Positions 1-8,485 of a stretch of 44,945 nucleotides of DNA are shown here, in pieces. The notes under the pieces were generated by a model. That model was not told the origin of the DNA and ran no database searches. It worked only from the letters and a program-made list of their open reading frames with translations. The number at the start of each line of letters is the position of its first letter. Within the stretch, counting starts at the first letter, position 1. The DNA is taken from assembly GCA_050260515.1 (NCBI GenBank), contig JBLNCI010000014.1, positions 1-44,945 of the forward strand, in the 5' to 3' direction. Both the position numbers and the translations under genes were made by a program. The stretch comes from DATJIG01 sp050260515. Lineage in GTDB: Bacteria > Pseudomonadota > Alphaproteobacteria > SMXQ01.

Positions 1-218
1 AGCAGAGCGCCACCACGAAGGAGATCGCCCAGAACGCCGGTCAGGCGGCCTCGGGCACCAGCGAGGTGTCACGCAACATCGAAGGCGTGTCGCAGGCCGC
101 CTCGCAGACCGGCGCCGCGTCGAGCCAGGTACTGTCGTCGGCGACCGAGCTCGCCAAACAGGCCGAGACGCTGCGCACGGCTGTCACCGACTTCTTCGAG
201 AAGCTCCGCGCCGCCTGA
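1..218 (+). CDS. Methyl-accepting chemotaxis protein, C-terminal fragment
   Basis: Only the last 71 codons lie in the window, read from base 3 to the TGA at 216-218. The peptide has the signalling-domain tail of a chemoreceptor: alternating A/S/T/E/Q residues with the segment EIAQNAGQAASGTSEVSRNI, then EGVSQAASQTGAASSQVLSSA and a final amphipathic helix ending DFFEKLRAA. This is the coiled-coil half that leads away from the CheA/CheW contact tip and carries adaptation-type Gln/Glu residues. The ligand-binding and membrane parts lie upstream of the window, so its stimulus is unknown. It probably belongs to the chromosomal background rather than to the catabolic block. Confidence 0.85.
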   Translation, partial: QSATTKEIAQNAGQAASGTSEVSRNIEGVSQAASQTGAASSQVLSSATELAKQAETLRTAVTDFFEKLRAA

Positions 219-255
219 TCGAGCGCGGCACGGAGTTTCTCCAGCCCCGCAGCCG

Positions 256-1278
256 CTACTTGCTGATGCGGCCGAGCGCCTCGGAGGTGCGCGCGACGAC
301 GTCCTTCGGCGTCTTGTAGACGTCGGCGATGATGTCGGCGATCTCCTGGCCGGTGATCGCGTCGACGCTGAGGTCCTGACGCTTGGCGTCGGCGAGGAAA
401 TCCGGGTCCTTCATCGTCTCGTCGAAGGCGTTGCGGAGCGCCGTCACGCGCTCCGCCGGCACGCCGGGCGGCGCGACGAACGGACGGCCGAGCGCGACCC
501 GCGCAAAGAACAGTTTGAGCGCGGCGCGATCGGCTTCGGAACGGGCGAGATCGGTGCCGATCGGCACGTCCTTGAGCCGCGGGTCCGCCGTGAGCGCCGC
601 CTGGAACAGGATATTCACCTTGCCGTCTCGGGCGAGCGGCTGGCGCATGAGCGAATCGTAGGCGAGGCAGATGCCCTGCACCTCCTTGCGCTCCATGGCG
701 AGCGAGATCTCCTTGGAGCCGGGATAGCCCTTGATCGTCTTGAACTTCATCCCGAGCAGCTCCGCCAGGAATTCGGGGTAGATCGCCGTATCGGCGCCGG
801 ACCCGGTCGCTCCGACGATCAGCTCCTTCGAGAACAGATCCTCCATCTTCTGGACCGCCGCGTCCTTGCGCGCGGAGCACACGGTCACGTCCTTATCGGG
901 GCTGCCGATCCAGTTCATCTTCATGGGATCGAACTGGGTTCCTTGGCCGCCGAGCAGCGGCTCGAGCGGGATGCCGCGGTTGACGAGGCCGATCGCGGTG
1001 CCGTCTTTCGGCGACACGTTGGCGAGCTGGTTCATCAGCTTGAGCCCGCCGGCGCCGGGGACATTCTGCGGCACGATGTTGGGGTTTCCGGGGAGGTGCT
1101 TCGGCATGTGCTTGGCGATGGCGCGGGCCCACACGTCGTTGGCGCCGCCCGGCCCGAACCCGATCATCAGGTTGATGGTCTTTCCCTTGAAAAGCTCCGC
1201 CGGCGCCTGCGCACCGGCGGGCCCGGACGCGGCGACGGTCGCCACGGCGGCGGCGAGGAAAAGCGTACGCATTCTCAT
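256..1278 (-). CDS. TctC/Bug-family periplasmic tricarboxylate-type binding protein
   Basis: 340 residues. An N-terminal signal peptide (hydrophobic run AAAVATVAAS, cleavage near GAQA) precedes a TctC-type domain. Family hallmarks are the first strand KTINLMIGFGPGGANDVWAR and, about 30 residues later, the PGAGG loop, which in this family line the carboxylate-binding cleft. TctC proteins normally deliver carboxylates to the TctA/TctB membrane pair; neither is in the window, so this is an orphan receptor. GGGGAGA lies just upstream of the ATG. It is transcribed away from the ornithine cyclodeaminase-like gene, whose stop lies 58 bp upstream, and the two may form a minus-strand operon. The ligand cannot be inferred. 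Confidence 0.88.
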   Translation of the reverse strand: MRMRTLFLAAAVATVAASGPAGAQAPAELFKGKTINLMIGFGPGGANDVWARAIAKHMPKHLPGNPNIVPQNVPGAGGLKLMNQLANVSPKDGTAIGLVNRGIPLEPLLGGQGTQFDPMKMNWIGSPDKDVTVCSARKDAAVQKMEDLFSKELIVGATGSGADTAIYPEFLAELLGMKFKTIKGYPGSKEISLAMERKEVQGICLAYDSLMRQPLARDGKVNILFQAALTADPRLKDVPIGTDLARSEADRAALKLFFARVALGRPFVAPPGVPAERVTALRNAFDETMKDPDFLADAKRQDLSVDAITGQEIADIIADVYKTPKDVVARTSEALGRISK

Positions 1279-1336
1279 GGTCGGTCTCCCCGTGGCGGGC
1301 GCGCCCGTCTCCCGGGCGCTGCCCCGAGCTGCGACG

Positions 1337-2473
1337 TCAATCGCGGATGTCCTGCAGGAACCACTCGGTCGGGATCTCGCGTCCCATCTTGCGCTTCTTG
1401 GCGAGTTCGTACACCCAGCCTCCGACCGCCGAGAACTGCAGGCCCTGGTTGCCGACGTTGCGATAGAACGTGACCTGGTCCCGCGACGTACGGCCCTTGC
1501 ACTTGCCGGTGACGAGATCGGCGAACTCCGGCTTGTCGCCGCCCTTGCCGCGATCGTTGAACTCGGGGCTGTCGCCGCCGAACCCAGGTTCCGGGTTCTT
1601 CTCGGGAATGCGCTTCATCTCCTCTGGCGAGCCGCCGATGTAGGCGGCGGGCGAGAGCCCGCGCTCCGCCTGGAAGCGCTCCGTCTGGCGCATCTGCAGT
1701 CCGGCGGTGCCCTGACGCACCACCAGATCGAACTTCGCCGCCGAGGCATCCGGCATCTCGCGGCGGCCGAGATTGGTCACGTGCATGCCTTTCTCGATCC
1801 ACTCGGCGTCGTAGACCGGCTTCATCGAGTCGGTAGCCGAGGTGAGGATGTCGACGCCACGCACCGCCTCGCGGGCGGAATCGACCGCGCGGACCTCGAT
1901 GTTGAGCTTCTTCGACATCTCCTCCGCGTATTCCTCGCGGTGCTTCGGGTTCGGGCTGTAGACCTTGCACAGCCGGATGTCGCGCACGCACTTGAACGCT
2001 TCGAGGAACGTCCGCGCCATGCCGCCGGAGCCCAGCATCCCGACGGTGTGCGAGTCCTCGCGCGACAGCCATTTGACGCCGATGCCGGCGCCGCCACCGA
2101 CCCGCATGTGCTGCAGCACGCCGTCGTTGATGAAGGCGAGGGGCTCGGCGGTGCGGGTGGAGAGCAGATAGATCACGCCGCAGTACGTGCCGGGCTCGCG
2201 GCAGTACTTCTCCTCGGTCCAGTTGCCGTCCGGAGTCTTCGGCCAGGTGATGATGTCGGACTTCATGCGGATTGCCATGTAGCCGTCGTTGGCACCCTCC
2301 ATGGTGCCCCACCGGTAATAGCCATCGGGGCGGTCGCACGGCATGTAGACGTCGATGCGCGGCCGGTGAATCGAACCGCCGTAGGGGAGCTTCTTGAACG
2401 CTTCCTCCTGGACGCGGATGCAGTCGTCCATCGTGAGGAGCTTCGTGACGTCGTCGTTGTTGATGATGAGCAT
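1337..2473 (-). CDS. Ornithine cyclodeaminase / mu-crystallin family protein
   Basis: 378 residues beginning MLIINNDDVTKLLTMDDCI, the typical start of this family. The Rossmann dinucleotide motif GMLGSGGMARTFLEAF is followed by the R-x-CKVYSPNPKHRE segment usual after the second strand, and then by VDILTSATDS. Members catalyse NAD(P)-dependent deamination or imine reduction of amino acids (ornithine cyclodeaminase, alanine dehydrogenase, ketimine reductases). The protein is longer than ordinary members (about 310-350) because of an extended C-terminus rich in Gly/Lys/Glu. It probably shares a transcript with the downstream TctC-type binding protein. The reaction is unassigned; the family call is firm. 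Confidence 0.85.
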   Translation of the reverse strand: MLIINNDDVTKLLTMDDCIRVQEEAFKKLPYGGSIHRPRIDVYMPCDRPDGYYRWGTMEGANDGYMAIRMKSDIITWPKTPDGNWTEEKYCREPGTYCGVIYLLSTRTAEPLAFINDGVLQHMRVGGGAGIGVKWLSREDSHTVGMLGSGGMARTFLEAFKCVRDIRLCKVYSPNPKHREEYAEEMSKKLNIEVRAVDSAREAVRGVDILTSATDSMKPVYDAEWIEKGMHVTNLGRREMPDASAAKFDLVVRQGTAGLQMRQTERFQAERGLSPAAYIGGSPEEMKRIPEKNPEPGFGGDSPEFNDRGKGGDKPEFADLVTGKCKGRTSRDQVTFYRNVGNQGLQFSAVGGWVYELAKKRKMGREIPTEWFLQDIRD

Positions 2474-2543
2474 GGTCGCTTGCGTCCTGCGGATTGCATC
2501 GATCGTGGAAGGGGCCCGATTTTACACGGGAGGTCACGGGATG

Positions 2544-2756
2544 CCACACACCGTGCGGCGCGGTACTCGCCTCCTGAATCACCGAAGCCCGCTCCGGTGT
2601 GTGAGGCCGGAGCGGGCTGGTGAGGGGCCGGTGGGTTCGCGCTCTGGAGCTACCTCGGCGCGGACACACGTCGTCGTCGGCGGATCAGCGAAATCCACCT
2701 TTTCCTTCTCCACGAGGGTCGGCAGGGTGCCACGCTGCGTTGAAAGCGTAGCCGAC
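2544..2756 (+). repeat. Left copy of a ~210-bp dispersed repeat with a central hairpin
   Basis: This segment is an imperfect direct copy of 44730-44940. Long identical stretches include CTCGCCTCCTGAATCACCGA, GCTACCTCGGCGCGGACACA, GGCGGATCAGCGAAATCC (one mismatch) and GCCACGCTGCGTTGAAAGCG. The centre folds into a 12-bp perfect stem (2586-2597 with 2607-2618, 9-nt loop). The right copy also makes a perfect stem at this place but with different bases. Neither copy encodes a convincing protein. It looks like a REP/BIME-like or structured-RNA repeat rather than an IS: no transposase and no clear terminal inverted repeats are seen. Confidence 0.85.
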
Positions 2757-3163
2757 GCCGCCGATTGCTTCCTCGGTCGCGGATCGCGACGCTGGGTTAT
2801 GTCGGTACCGAAGGAGAAGATGCGTCGCGACCCGAAGGGGAAGCGCCGTTGCCTCTCAACTCATCCGCCGCGCCGGTGTCCCGGTTGTCGGGGGCCTCTC
2901 GCGGCTTCTTCGCTTTAAACGGGAGCGCTAAGCGCAATAGCTCCCCTCGCTTGTCGCGATGCGAGAACTGTGCGCGCACGCGAAAGGCAGCACAAGGGGG
3001 CTGTGGAAAGTCTGCCGGGCGTGCCCGAGGAGCTGTGGAGAGAGGTCAGCTATCCACCCGTTTGCATCCGTTGGCGATTCCATCCTTCGCTGCCTATCGA
3101 GTGAATTGGCGGCTTGCGGTATGCACACCGACCGCGAGCGCGCACTTTGCATGAACCACCTAT
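2757..3163. other. Non-coding stretch between repeat and ABC-operon promoter
   Basis: No gene is recognised. Two inverted repeats are visible. One has perfect 9-bp arms (TCGCGACGC at 2784-2792 with its complement at 2822-2830). The other has 6-bp arms GGGAGC/GCTCCC at 2921-2926 and 2940-2945. Neither is followed by a T-run, so they are not convincing intrinsic terminators. Short open frames here have no family features and are probably chance. Confidence 0.5.
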
Positions 3164-3193
3164 TTGACTCAGCTCGGGCGTTGGACCTACGAT
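3164..3193 (+). promoter_or_regulatory. Candidate sigma-70 promoter of the first ABC/catabolic operon
   Basis: TTGACT at 3164-3169 and TACGAT at 3188-3193 are separated by 18 bp, close to the housekeeping consensus. An AT-rich run follows immediately. It lies about 285 bp upstream of the importer ATPase start and is the best promoter-like match in the 1-kb gene-free stretch. Transcription from here would give a leader of roughly 280 nt. Confidence 0.5.
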
Positions 3194-3221
3194 TAAAAAA
3201 AGAAACGGGAGGCCAAAATAC

Positions 3222-3260
3222 ATGCAGGCGCAGGCACATAACTCTAGCGGGCGACAGTAG
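3222..3260 (+). CDS. Possible 12-codon leader ORF
   Basis: ATG at 3222 is preceded by GGGAGG with 9 nt spacing, one of the better ribosome sites in the region. The frame ends with TAG after 12 codons (MQAQAHNSSGRQ). It sits between the candidate promoter and the hairpins at 3301-3365. The peptide has no run of a single amino acid, so classical attenuation is not indicated. It may be chance. Confidence 0.22.
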   Translation: MQAQAHNSSGRQ

Positions 3261-3300
3261 CGGACGGCGCGGACACCCGCGGTCTAATGACTGACGTTCG

Positions 3301-3365
3301 ACTGCGGCGATAAGCCGCGGTGTTCTGTGCTTGCCTCGATCTGCCATCTCTCGCCGGTCGGCGAG
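3301..3365 (+). promoter_or_regulatory. Hairpins in the 5' leader of the ABC operon
   Basis: Two adjacent stem-loops lie in the presumed untranslated leader. In the first, ACTGCGGC (3301-3308) pairs with GCCGCGGT (3314-3321) around GATAA, 8 bp with one G-T pair. In the second, CTCGCC (3350-3355) pairs with GGCGAG (3360-3365) around GGTC. They do not match a riboswitch class I recognise. Their position suggests RNA-level control or transcript stability. Confidence 0.35.
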
Positions 3366-3477
3366 GCCTCCCGAGCGAGCCCGTCGCGGTGCCGTTGCGA
3401 CGAAGGATTGGTTGAGACATTCCGTTACCCAGTACGTTCCGTATCGAGTGCAATGCGTTCGTCGCGGCGAGGGATAC

Positions 3478-4566
3478 GTGGGTGGTGCGCTCATTGAGTT
3501 CAGCAATGTAGTCAAGCGTTTCGGCGACCATGTGATCGTCGATGGCGTGAGCTTCAGCGTAGCTCCTGGCGAGTTCTTTACGCTGCTCGGGCCGTCGGGC
3601 TGCGGCAAGACCACCACATTGAGACTTCTCGCCGGATTGGAGACCCCGGATGAGGGCGAGATCGTCCTCGAAGGACGCTGTCTCGCCGCTCCGCGGAAGG
3701 GCATCGATGTCCCGCCGCACAAGCGGCGCATCGGGATGATGTTCCAATCGTACGCCATTTGGCCGCACCTGTCGGTGTTCGAGAATGTGGCCTTCCCGTT
3801 GCGCGCCCGCCGGCAGCCACAGGACACGATCAAGGCCCGCGTCTCCGAAGCACTCGAGCTCGTCGGCCTGTCAGGTCTGCAGGACCGTGGGGCCACGCAA
3901 CTTTCGGGCGGGCAGCAGCAGCGCGTGGCGCTGGCGCGGGCGATCGTCCACACGCCGAGTCTCCTGTTGCTGGATGAGCCGTTGTCGAATCTCGATGTGA
4001 AGCTGCGCGATCAGATGCGGACCGAGCTTCACGGGTTGCAGAATCGTCTCAACCTCGCCGTGGTCTATGTCACCCATGACCAGTCCGAAGCAATGTCGCT
4101 CTCGGATCGGATTGCCATCGTGAACAAGGGGCGAATCGAGCAGATCGGTTCCCCGGCCGACGTCTACGAACGTCCGCTCACTCGATTTGTCGGTGACTTC
4201 CTCGGTCGTACGGTGATTCTGCGCGGCACGATGTATGTCGATTCCGGGCGTCGCTGGGTCGACGTATCGGGCGAGGGGCGCGTTGCCGTCGAGTCGGAAT
4301 CCGATGGCCACTTTCGGGATGGCGACGCGGTACGCATTCTGTCCCGGCCTGAGGAGATTACGCTCCTCCCAGGCGGCGAAGTTGCGCCCAATCAGGTGCG
4401 CGGGACCGTCGCGAAAATCATCTACATGGGGGATCACCTCGAGTACACGATCAATGCCGCGGGGCGGTCCGTGACCCTCCCGGCGACCAAGCGGGAGACA
4501 TACCCGGTGGGCGCCGATATCCGGCTGGCGTTCAATCCGGCGTGCATCACGGTGCTGCCGCCGTGA
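3478..4566 (+). CDS. ABC importer ATPase, Fbp/Pot type
   Basis: 362 residues from a GTG at 3478, chosen because GCGAGGG lies just upstream and the ABC fold starts at once (IEFSNVVKRFGDHVIVDGVS). The open frame extends further upstream, but that sequence has no family character. Walker A GPSGCGKT is at residues 38-45, the Q-loop Q90 in MMFQSYAIWPH, the signature LSGGQQQR at 142-149 and Walker B LLLLDE at 162-167. The C-terminal ~120 residues form a TOBE-type domain. It energises import with the permease whose GTG overlaps this stop (GTGA). First gene of the 3.5-kb importer cassette and probably the shared engine for the five paralogous binding proteins that follow. Confidence 0.93.
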   Translation: MGGALIEFSNVVKRFGDHVIVDGVSFSVAPGEFFTLLGPSGCGKTTTLRLLAGLETPDEGEIVLEGRCLAAPRKGIDVPPHKRRIGMMFQSYAIWPHLSVFENVAFPLRARRQPQDTIKARVSEALELVGLSGLQDRGATQLSGGQQQRVALARAIVHTPSLLLLDEPLSNLDVKLRDQMRTELHGLQNRLNLAVVYVTHDQSEAMSLSDRIAIVNKGRIEQIGSPADVYERPLTRFVGDFLGRTVILRGTMYVDSGRRWVDVSGEGRVAVESESDGHFRDGDAVRILSRPEEITLLPGGEVAPNQVRGTVAKIIYMGDHLEYTINAAGRSVTLPATKRETYPVGADIRLAFNPACITVLPP

Positions 4567-6314
4567 ACACGATCGTTACGGATCTCATCGTTCCGAAGCC
4601 GCTGCGGCCGCGCGGCACGCGTGTCGCCGAGATCGCGGCATTGTTGTTCTTCGCCGTGATGACTGCGTTGCCCGTTCTGTTTTTGCTGGTCGGGAGTTTC
4701 AACGTCTCTGCTCCGGGAAATGGGGCGGTCTACGGCCTCGACAACTGGGTTCGGGCCTTCGCCGATCCGAAGACCCTGAGCGCCCTCTGGATGAGCTTTC
4801 TGCTGTCGATCGTGCGACTGGTGCCTTCGTTGACGCTCTCTGTGCTGGTGTCCTGGCTCGTCGCCCGCACCGACATGCCGTGGGGGCGCGCCGTCGAGGT
4901 GTTGTGCTGGTTTGCCTACTTCGTCCCGGATTTTCCACTGACGTTGGCCTGGATACTGCTGCTCGATCCCCATTTCGGCATGCTCAACGAGCTAGCCCAG
5001 AGGTTGCCCTTCGTCAGTGGTCCGCTATTCGATCCTTACAGCTTCTGGGGCATCGTATGGGTGCACCTCGGCACCGGCAGCATCTGGTTCAACGTCATGC
5101 TGCTGACGCCGCTGTTCCGCCGGCTTGGAGCCACCCTCGAGGAATCCGGCCGCACCTGCGGCGGAAACACCTTCTACACGCTGTGGCGCATCACGTTTCC
5201 GCTGCTATCACCGATGATCCTGGCGATCGCGGTTCTAAGTTTCATCAAAGGGCTCGAATCGTTCAATACCGAGCTCCTGCTCGGGCTCCCTGCCAATATC
5301 TACGTCTACGGCACGCGGATATACGACTACCTGCGGCAGGAGCCGCCGTCCTATGGCGAGGCCACGGCACTCGGCTCGATCTTCCTGCTCGTGCTGGCGG
5401 TGCTCGCGTACTTCTATCGCCGCTATCTGCAGGGCGACCGCAAATTCACCGTCGTGACGGGGCAGGGCTATTCGACGTACCGTATCAGGCTGGGCCGGTG
5501 GCGGTACGTCGCCATCAGCGGATTTGTTCTGTGGTTCCTCATCACAATGGTGTTGCCTTTGACGTTTCTCGTCATCGGCTCGTTCATGCGGCGCTACGGC
5601 TTCTTCAATATACAGTCGCCGTTCACGGTAGCCCATTGGGTGAACCTGCTGAGTGACCCGATCTTCCTTGGCTCGCTCAAGAACAGCCTTCTGATCGCCG
5701 GCGCCACGGCCCTGATGAGCATCCTTCTCTATTCAGGTGTTGGTTACCTGCTGGCCTCGCCAAGGAAATCCACGGCGAAGCCGGCGCTGGAGTTCTTCTG
5801 CTGGCTGCCGTGGGTCACACCCGGCATCCTGATGAGTCTGGGACTCCTCTGGATCTTCCTGGCGACGCCCCTGCGCGGCGTCCTCTACGGAACGGTATTC
5901 GGCATCGCCGTCGCGCTGACGATCCATGACAGTCCGGTCAGCACGCAGGCGTTCAAGTCGGTGTTCCTACAGCTGGGCTCCGACCTCGAGGAGTCGGCGC
6001 GGGTCTCCGGAGGGTCGTGGATATACACGTATGTCCGTATTCTGCTGCCTCTGATAGCGCCTGTCGCACTCACGGTCGGGATCCTCAATTTCGGTCATGC
6101 CCTGACGGCGATCAGCACGCCGGTGCTGCTCTACAGCGCACAGTCACGGCCGCTTTCGATTTTGCTGCTGGAGTACAGCTTCACCGGTGAGCTGGAACGT
6201 GCCGCCGCTCTCGGACTTCTGATCACCGTGATCACATGCGCGATGATCATCGTCGCTCGGTGCCTCGGATTGCTGCAATTGTCGAAAGGGGAGGAGCGTA
6301 ACGGTGGCAAGTGA
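4563..6314 (+). CDS. ABC importer permease, fused two-domain FbpB/ThiP type
   Basis: 583 residues from GTG 4563, overlapping the ATPase stop as GTGA, which indicates translational coupling. Two homologous MetI-like permease halves are fused, about 12 membrane segments in all. Each half carries the cytoplasmic EAA loop that docks the ATPase: LEESGRTCGGNTFYTLWRIT near residue 192 and LEESARVSGGSWIYTYVRIL near residue 475. A basic linker (YFYRRYLQGDRKF) joins the halves. One fused chain serves as both membrane domains, as in ferric and thiamine importers. The next gene, a binding protein, starts 11 bp before this stop. Confidence 0.92.
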   Translation: MNTIVTDLIVPKPLRPRGTRVAEIAALLFFAVMTALPVLFLLVGSFNVSAPGNGAVYGLDNWVRAFADPKTLSALWMSFLLSIVRLVPSLTLSVLVSWLVARTDMPWGRAVEVLCWFAYFVPDFPLTLAWILLLDPHFGMLNELAQRLPFVSGPLFDPYSFWGIVWVHLGTGSIWFNVMLLTPLFRRLGATLEESGRTCGGNTFYTLWRITFPLLSPMILAIAVLSFIKGLESFNTELLLGLPANIYVYGTRIYDYLRQEPPSYGEATALGSIFLLVLAVLAYFYRRYLQGDRKFTVVTGQGYSTYRIRLGRWRYVAISGFVLWFLITMVLPLTFLVIGSFMRRYGFFNIQSPFTVAHWVNLLSDPIFLGSLKNSLLIAGATALMSILLYSGVGYLLASPRKSTAKPALEFFCWLPWVTPGILMSLGLLWIFLATPLRGVLYGTVFGIAVALTIHDSPVSTQAFKSVFLQLGSDLEESARVSGGSWIYTYVRILLPLIAPVALTVGILNFGHALTAISTPVLLYSAQSRPLSILLLEYSFTGELERAAALGLLITVITCAMIIVARCLGLLQLSKGEERNGGK

Positions 6315-7413
6315 GTTCGCGGTCGCTCGCGCGGTCGTTATCGCTGCGACGCTCGCGCTCTGCGTCGGGACATCGGCCTATGCCGGCGACACGATGGGCT
6401 CTTGGAATGAGCTCGTCGCGGCAGCGCAGCGCGAGGGCAAGGTCGTCGTCATGGGGCCGGCCCACCCCGAGGTTCGGCGAGCGCTGCCGGCCGCCTTCAA
6501 GGCTCGGTTTGGCGTCGATATGGAATACCTGGGCGGGCCTGCGAGTGCCGCCGCCATCAAGCTCCGCGCCGAACGAAGCGCCGGGCTCTACACCGCCGAT
6601 ATCACGCTCGCGGGCGTTCAGAGCATGGCGACGATCTTTCACCGCGAGGGGCTACTGGAGCCCATCCGCCCGGTGCTGCTGCCGGAGGTGCTCGACGGTT
6701 CGAAGTGGAAGAAGGGCGAGCCGTGGTTCATGGACCCTGAGGGGCAGTACGTGCTTCGGCTGTTCAGCAGTCAGTCGGAGCAGTTCTCGGTGAACACCCG
6801 CGTCGTTAAGGACGCGGACATGAGGACGGCGCGAGATCTGCTCCTCAATCCGAAATTCAAGGGCAAGATCGCGACCCATGATCCGACCGTGCCCGGCACG
6901 GGCAGCAATCAGATGGCGCGCTTCTACGCCGCGTTCGGCGAGGATTTCGCGAAACAGCTTTACGTCGACCAGAAACCTATGATGAGTCGCGACGAGCGCC
7001 AGCTCACCGACTGGTTGTTGCGCGGCACGTACCCGATCGTTCTCGGCGTCGACGATGCTCAGATCGACGAGATGGGCAAGGAGGGGATGCCGGTGAAGGC
7101 GGTATTCACGCTGCCAGACCTGCCCGGCATCGTCGCGGTCGGCAACGGACTCGTCGGCATGTTCAAGAATGCGCCGCACCCGAACGCCGCCAAGCTGTTC
7201 GTGAACTGGATTGCGTCGAAGGATGGCCTCGAAACCTATGCACGCGCGGTGAAGTGGTCGCCCACGCGCAACGACATTGACGAGGCGTCATTCGTGCCGC
7301 CGCAGAGCATTCCGAAGGCCGGCGCCGAGTACTTCGATCTGTCGGACTGGAACTTCACCGTCACCGCCAAGGAAACCGCGCGTCTTCGCATGAAGGAAAT
7401 GCTCGGACGCTAA
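6304..7413 (+). CDS. Periplasmic substrate-binding protein, paralogue 1 of 5
   Basis: 369 residues from a GTG overlapping the permease end, with GGGGAGGAG upstream. A signal peptide ending near AYA-GD is followed by a type-II periplasmic binding fold of the AfuA/FbpA group. Motifs shared by all five paralogues are W-x-ELVAAAQREGKVVV near the N-terminus, YVDQKPMMSRDERQLTDWLL mid-protein, APHPNAAKLFVNWIASKDG, and TRNDIDEASF near the end. There is no Tyr-Tyr pair as used by ferric-binding FbpA, which argues for an organic ligand. Directly behind the permease, it is the cognate receptor of this importer. Confidence 0.9.
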   Translation: MASEFAVARAVVIAATLALCVGTSAYAGDTMGSWNELVAAAQREGKVVVMGPAHPEVRRALPAAFKARFGVDMEYLGGPASAAAIKLRAERSAGLYTADITLAGVQSMATIFHREGLLEPIRPVLLPEVLDGSKWKKGEPWFMDPEGQYVLRLFSSQSEQFSVNTRVVKDADMRTARDLLLNPKFKGKIATHDPTVPGTGSNQMARFYAAFGEDFAKQLYVDQKPMMSRDERQLTDWLLRGTYPIVLGVDDAQIDEMGKEGMPVKAVFTLPDLPGIVAVGNGLVGMFKNAPHPNAAKLFVNWIASKDGLETYARAVKWSPTRNDIDEASFVPPQSIPKAGAEYFDLSDWNFTVTAKETARLRMKEMLGR

Positions 7414-7433
7414 TTCGCCATCGGGAGAAAGCC

Positions 7434-8477
7434 ATGGAAAGCGTGCTGTACATCGGAACCGACAAGGGCGTGATCACCGCCCGCAGCCGCGACGGCAGCT
7501 CGTGGCAGATCACCGACAGAGGCCTGAAGAACTGGGACATTCCAGAGGTCGCCGTCGCGCCCGGAGCGCCCAACAAGGTGTTTGCCGGCACGCGCGGCGA
7601 CGGTGTGATCGTCAGCGAGGATTTCGGCAAGACCTGGAAGAAGCCTTGCTACGGCAAACGGGGGCCCGGCAAGGTCCGCTCTGTCACGATCGATCCCCAT
7701 GACCCGCGGCGCATTTATGCCGGATGCGAGCCGATAGACGTCTTCGTCAGTGAAGACGAGGGCAAGAACTGGACGCGTCTCGAGTCGGTCTGGGACATTC
7801 CGTTCGTCGCCACCGTGCCGTATCCCGTCGCCAGCGTCGAGCCGCACGTCCGCGATGTCGTCGTCGATCCGAAGGATCCGAAGACGATCTATGCCGCGCT
7901 TCAGGTCGGCTACATCCTGAAGAGCACCAACGGCGGCAAATCGTGGACGCTTCTCGACAAGAACGTCGATTGCGACGTCCACACCATCGTGATCGATCCT
8001 GTCGATACCAAGCGCATCGTCATCGCAACCGGCGGGCACGATGCTCGGCTGAAGCGCGCGCCGGGACGGGCGCTCTACCTCAGTGAGGACGGCGGCCAGA
8101 GTTGGACGCCCACGGCGATGAATTTCACCCACGAGTACTCGGTTCCGCTCACGCCGGATCCCCGTGATCCGAAGCGTCTGTTCACCGCACTCGGAAATGG
8201 CCAGCCCGGTCAATGGCGCCGGCGTGACAGCGGTGCCGAGTCGACGATGATCCAGTCGATCGATGGCGGAAAAAGCTGGACCCAGCTCGGACAGGGCATC
8301 GACAGCCATAACTACCCCGAGGCAATCACCGTCGACGACGCGTTTCCCGGACGTATCTACGCCGCGTGTCGCAATGGGGAGTTCTTCGCCAGCGACGACG
8401 GCGGCGAATCCTGGCGCGCCATGGACCTCGGTCTCGGCGTGTCCGATCTCTCCAGCGTCACCATCGCCCACGCCTAG
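7434..8477 (+). CDS. Asp-box (BNR) repeat beta-propeller protein
   Basis: 347 residues starting at ATG 7434 behind GGGAGAAAG. Seven Asp-box motifs of the type S-x-D-x-G-x-S/T-W recur about every 45-55 residues, near 18, 61, 106, 164, 217, 275 and 320 (for example SEDFGKTW, SEDEGKNW, STNGGKSW, SDDGGESW). Each is followed by V-x-V/I-DP-x-DPK-x-IYA strands. This predicts a six- or seven-bladed propeller of the sialidase/YCF48/sortilin type. No signal peptide is visible, so it should be cytosolic, unusual for a gene between two secreted binding proteins. No sialidase Arg triad or FRIP motif is evident. The role is unknown; a sensor, lactonase-like or scaffold role is possible. Confidence 0.82.
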   Translation: MESVLYIGTDKGVITARSRDGSSWQITDRGLKNWDIPEVAVAPGAPNKVFAGTRGDGVIVSEDFGKTWKKPCYGKRGPGKVRSVTIDPHDPRRIYAGCEPIDVFVSEDEGKNWTRLESVWDIPFVATVPYPVASVEPHVRDVVVDPKDPKTIYAALQVGYILKSTNGGKSWTLLDKNVDCDVHTIVIDPVDTKRIVIATGGHDARLKRAPGRALYLSEDGGQSWTPTAMNFTHEYSVPLTPDPRDPKRLFTALGNGQPGQWRRRDSGAESTMIQSIDGGKSWTQLGQGIDSHNYPEAITVDDAFPGRIYAACRNGEFFASDDGGESWRAMDLGLGVSDLSSVTIAHA

Positions 8478-8485
8478 GACAGCCC

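Noticed and set aside
2544..2756. Repeat copies as insertion-sequence ends or a tRNA/attachment site
   Set aside because: No transposase, no terminal inverted repeats, no target duplication and no tRNA-like fold are visible.
2959..3294. A 111-codon plus-strand frame in the gap before the importer
   Set aside because: No family features or ribosome site, and it runs through the candidate promoter and the leader ORF.
3200..3477. Thiamine (TPP) riboswitch, suggested by the ThiP-like fused permease
   Set aside because: The conserved TPP core sequences are not present in the leader.
3478..7413. Ferric iron importer (FbpABC)
   Set aside because: The architecture fits, but none of the binding proteins has the Tyr-Tyr iron ligands, and all neighbours are organic-acid enzymes.
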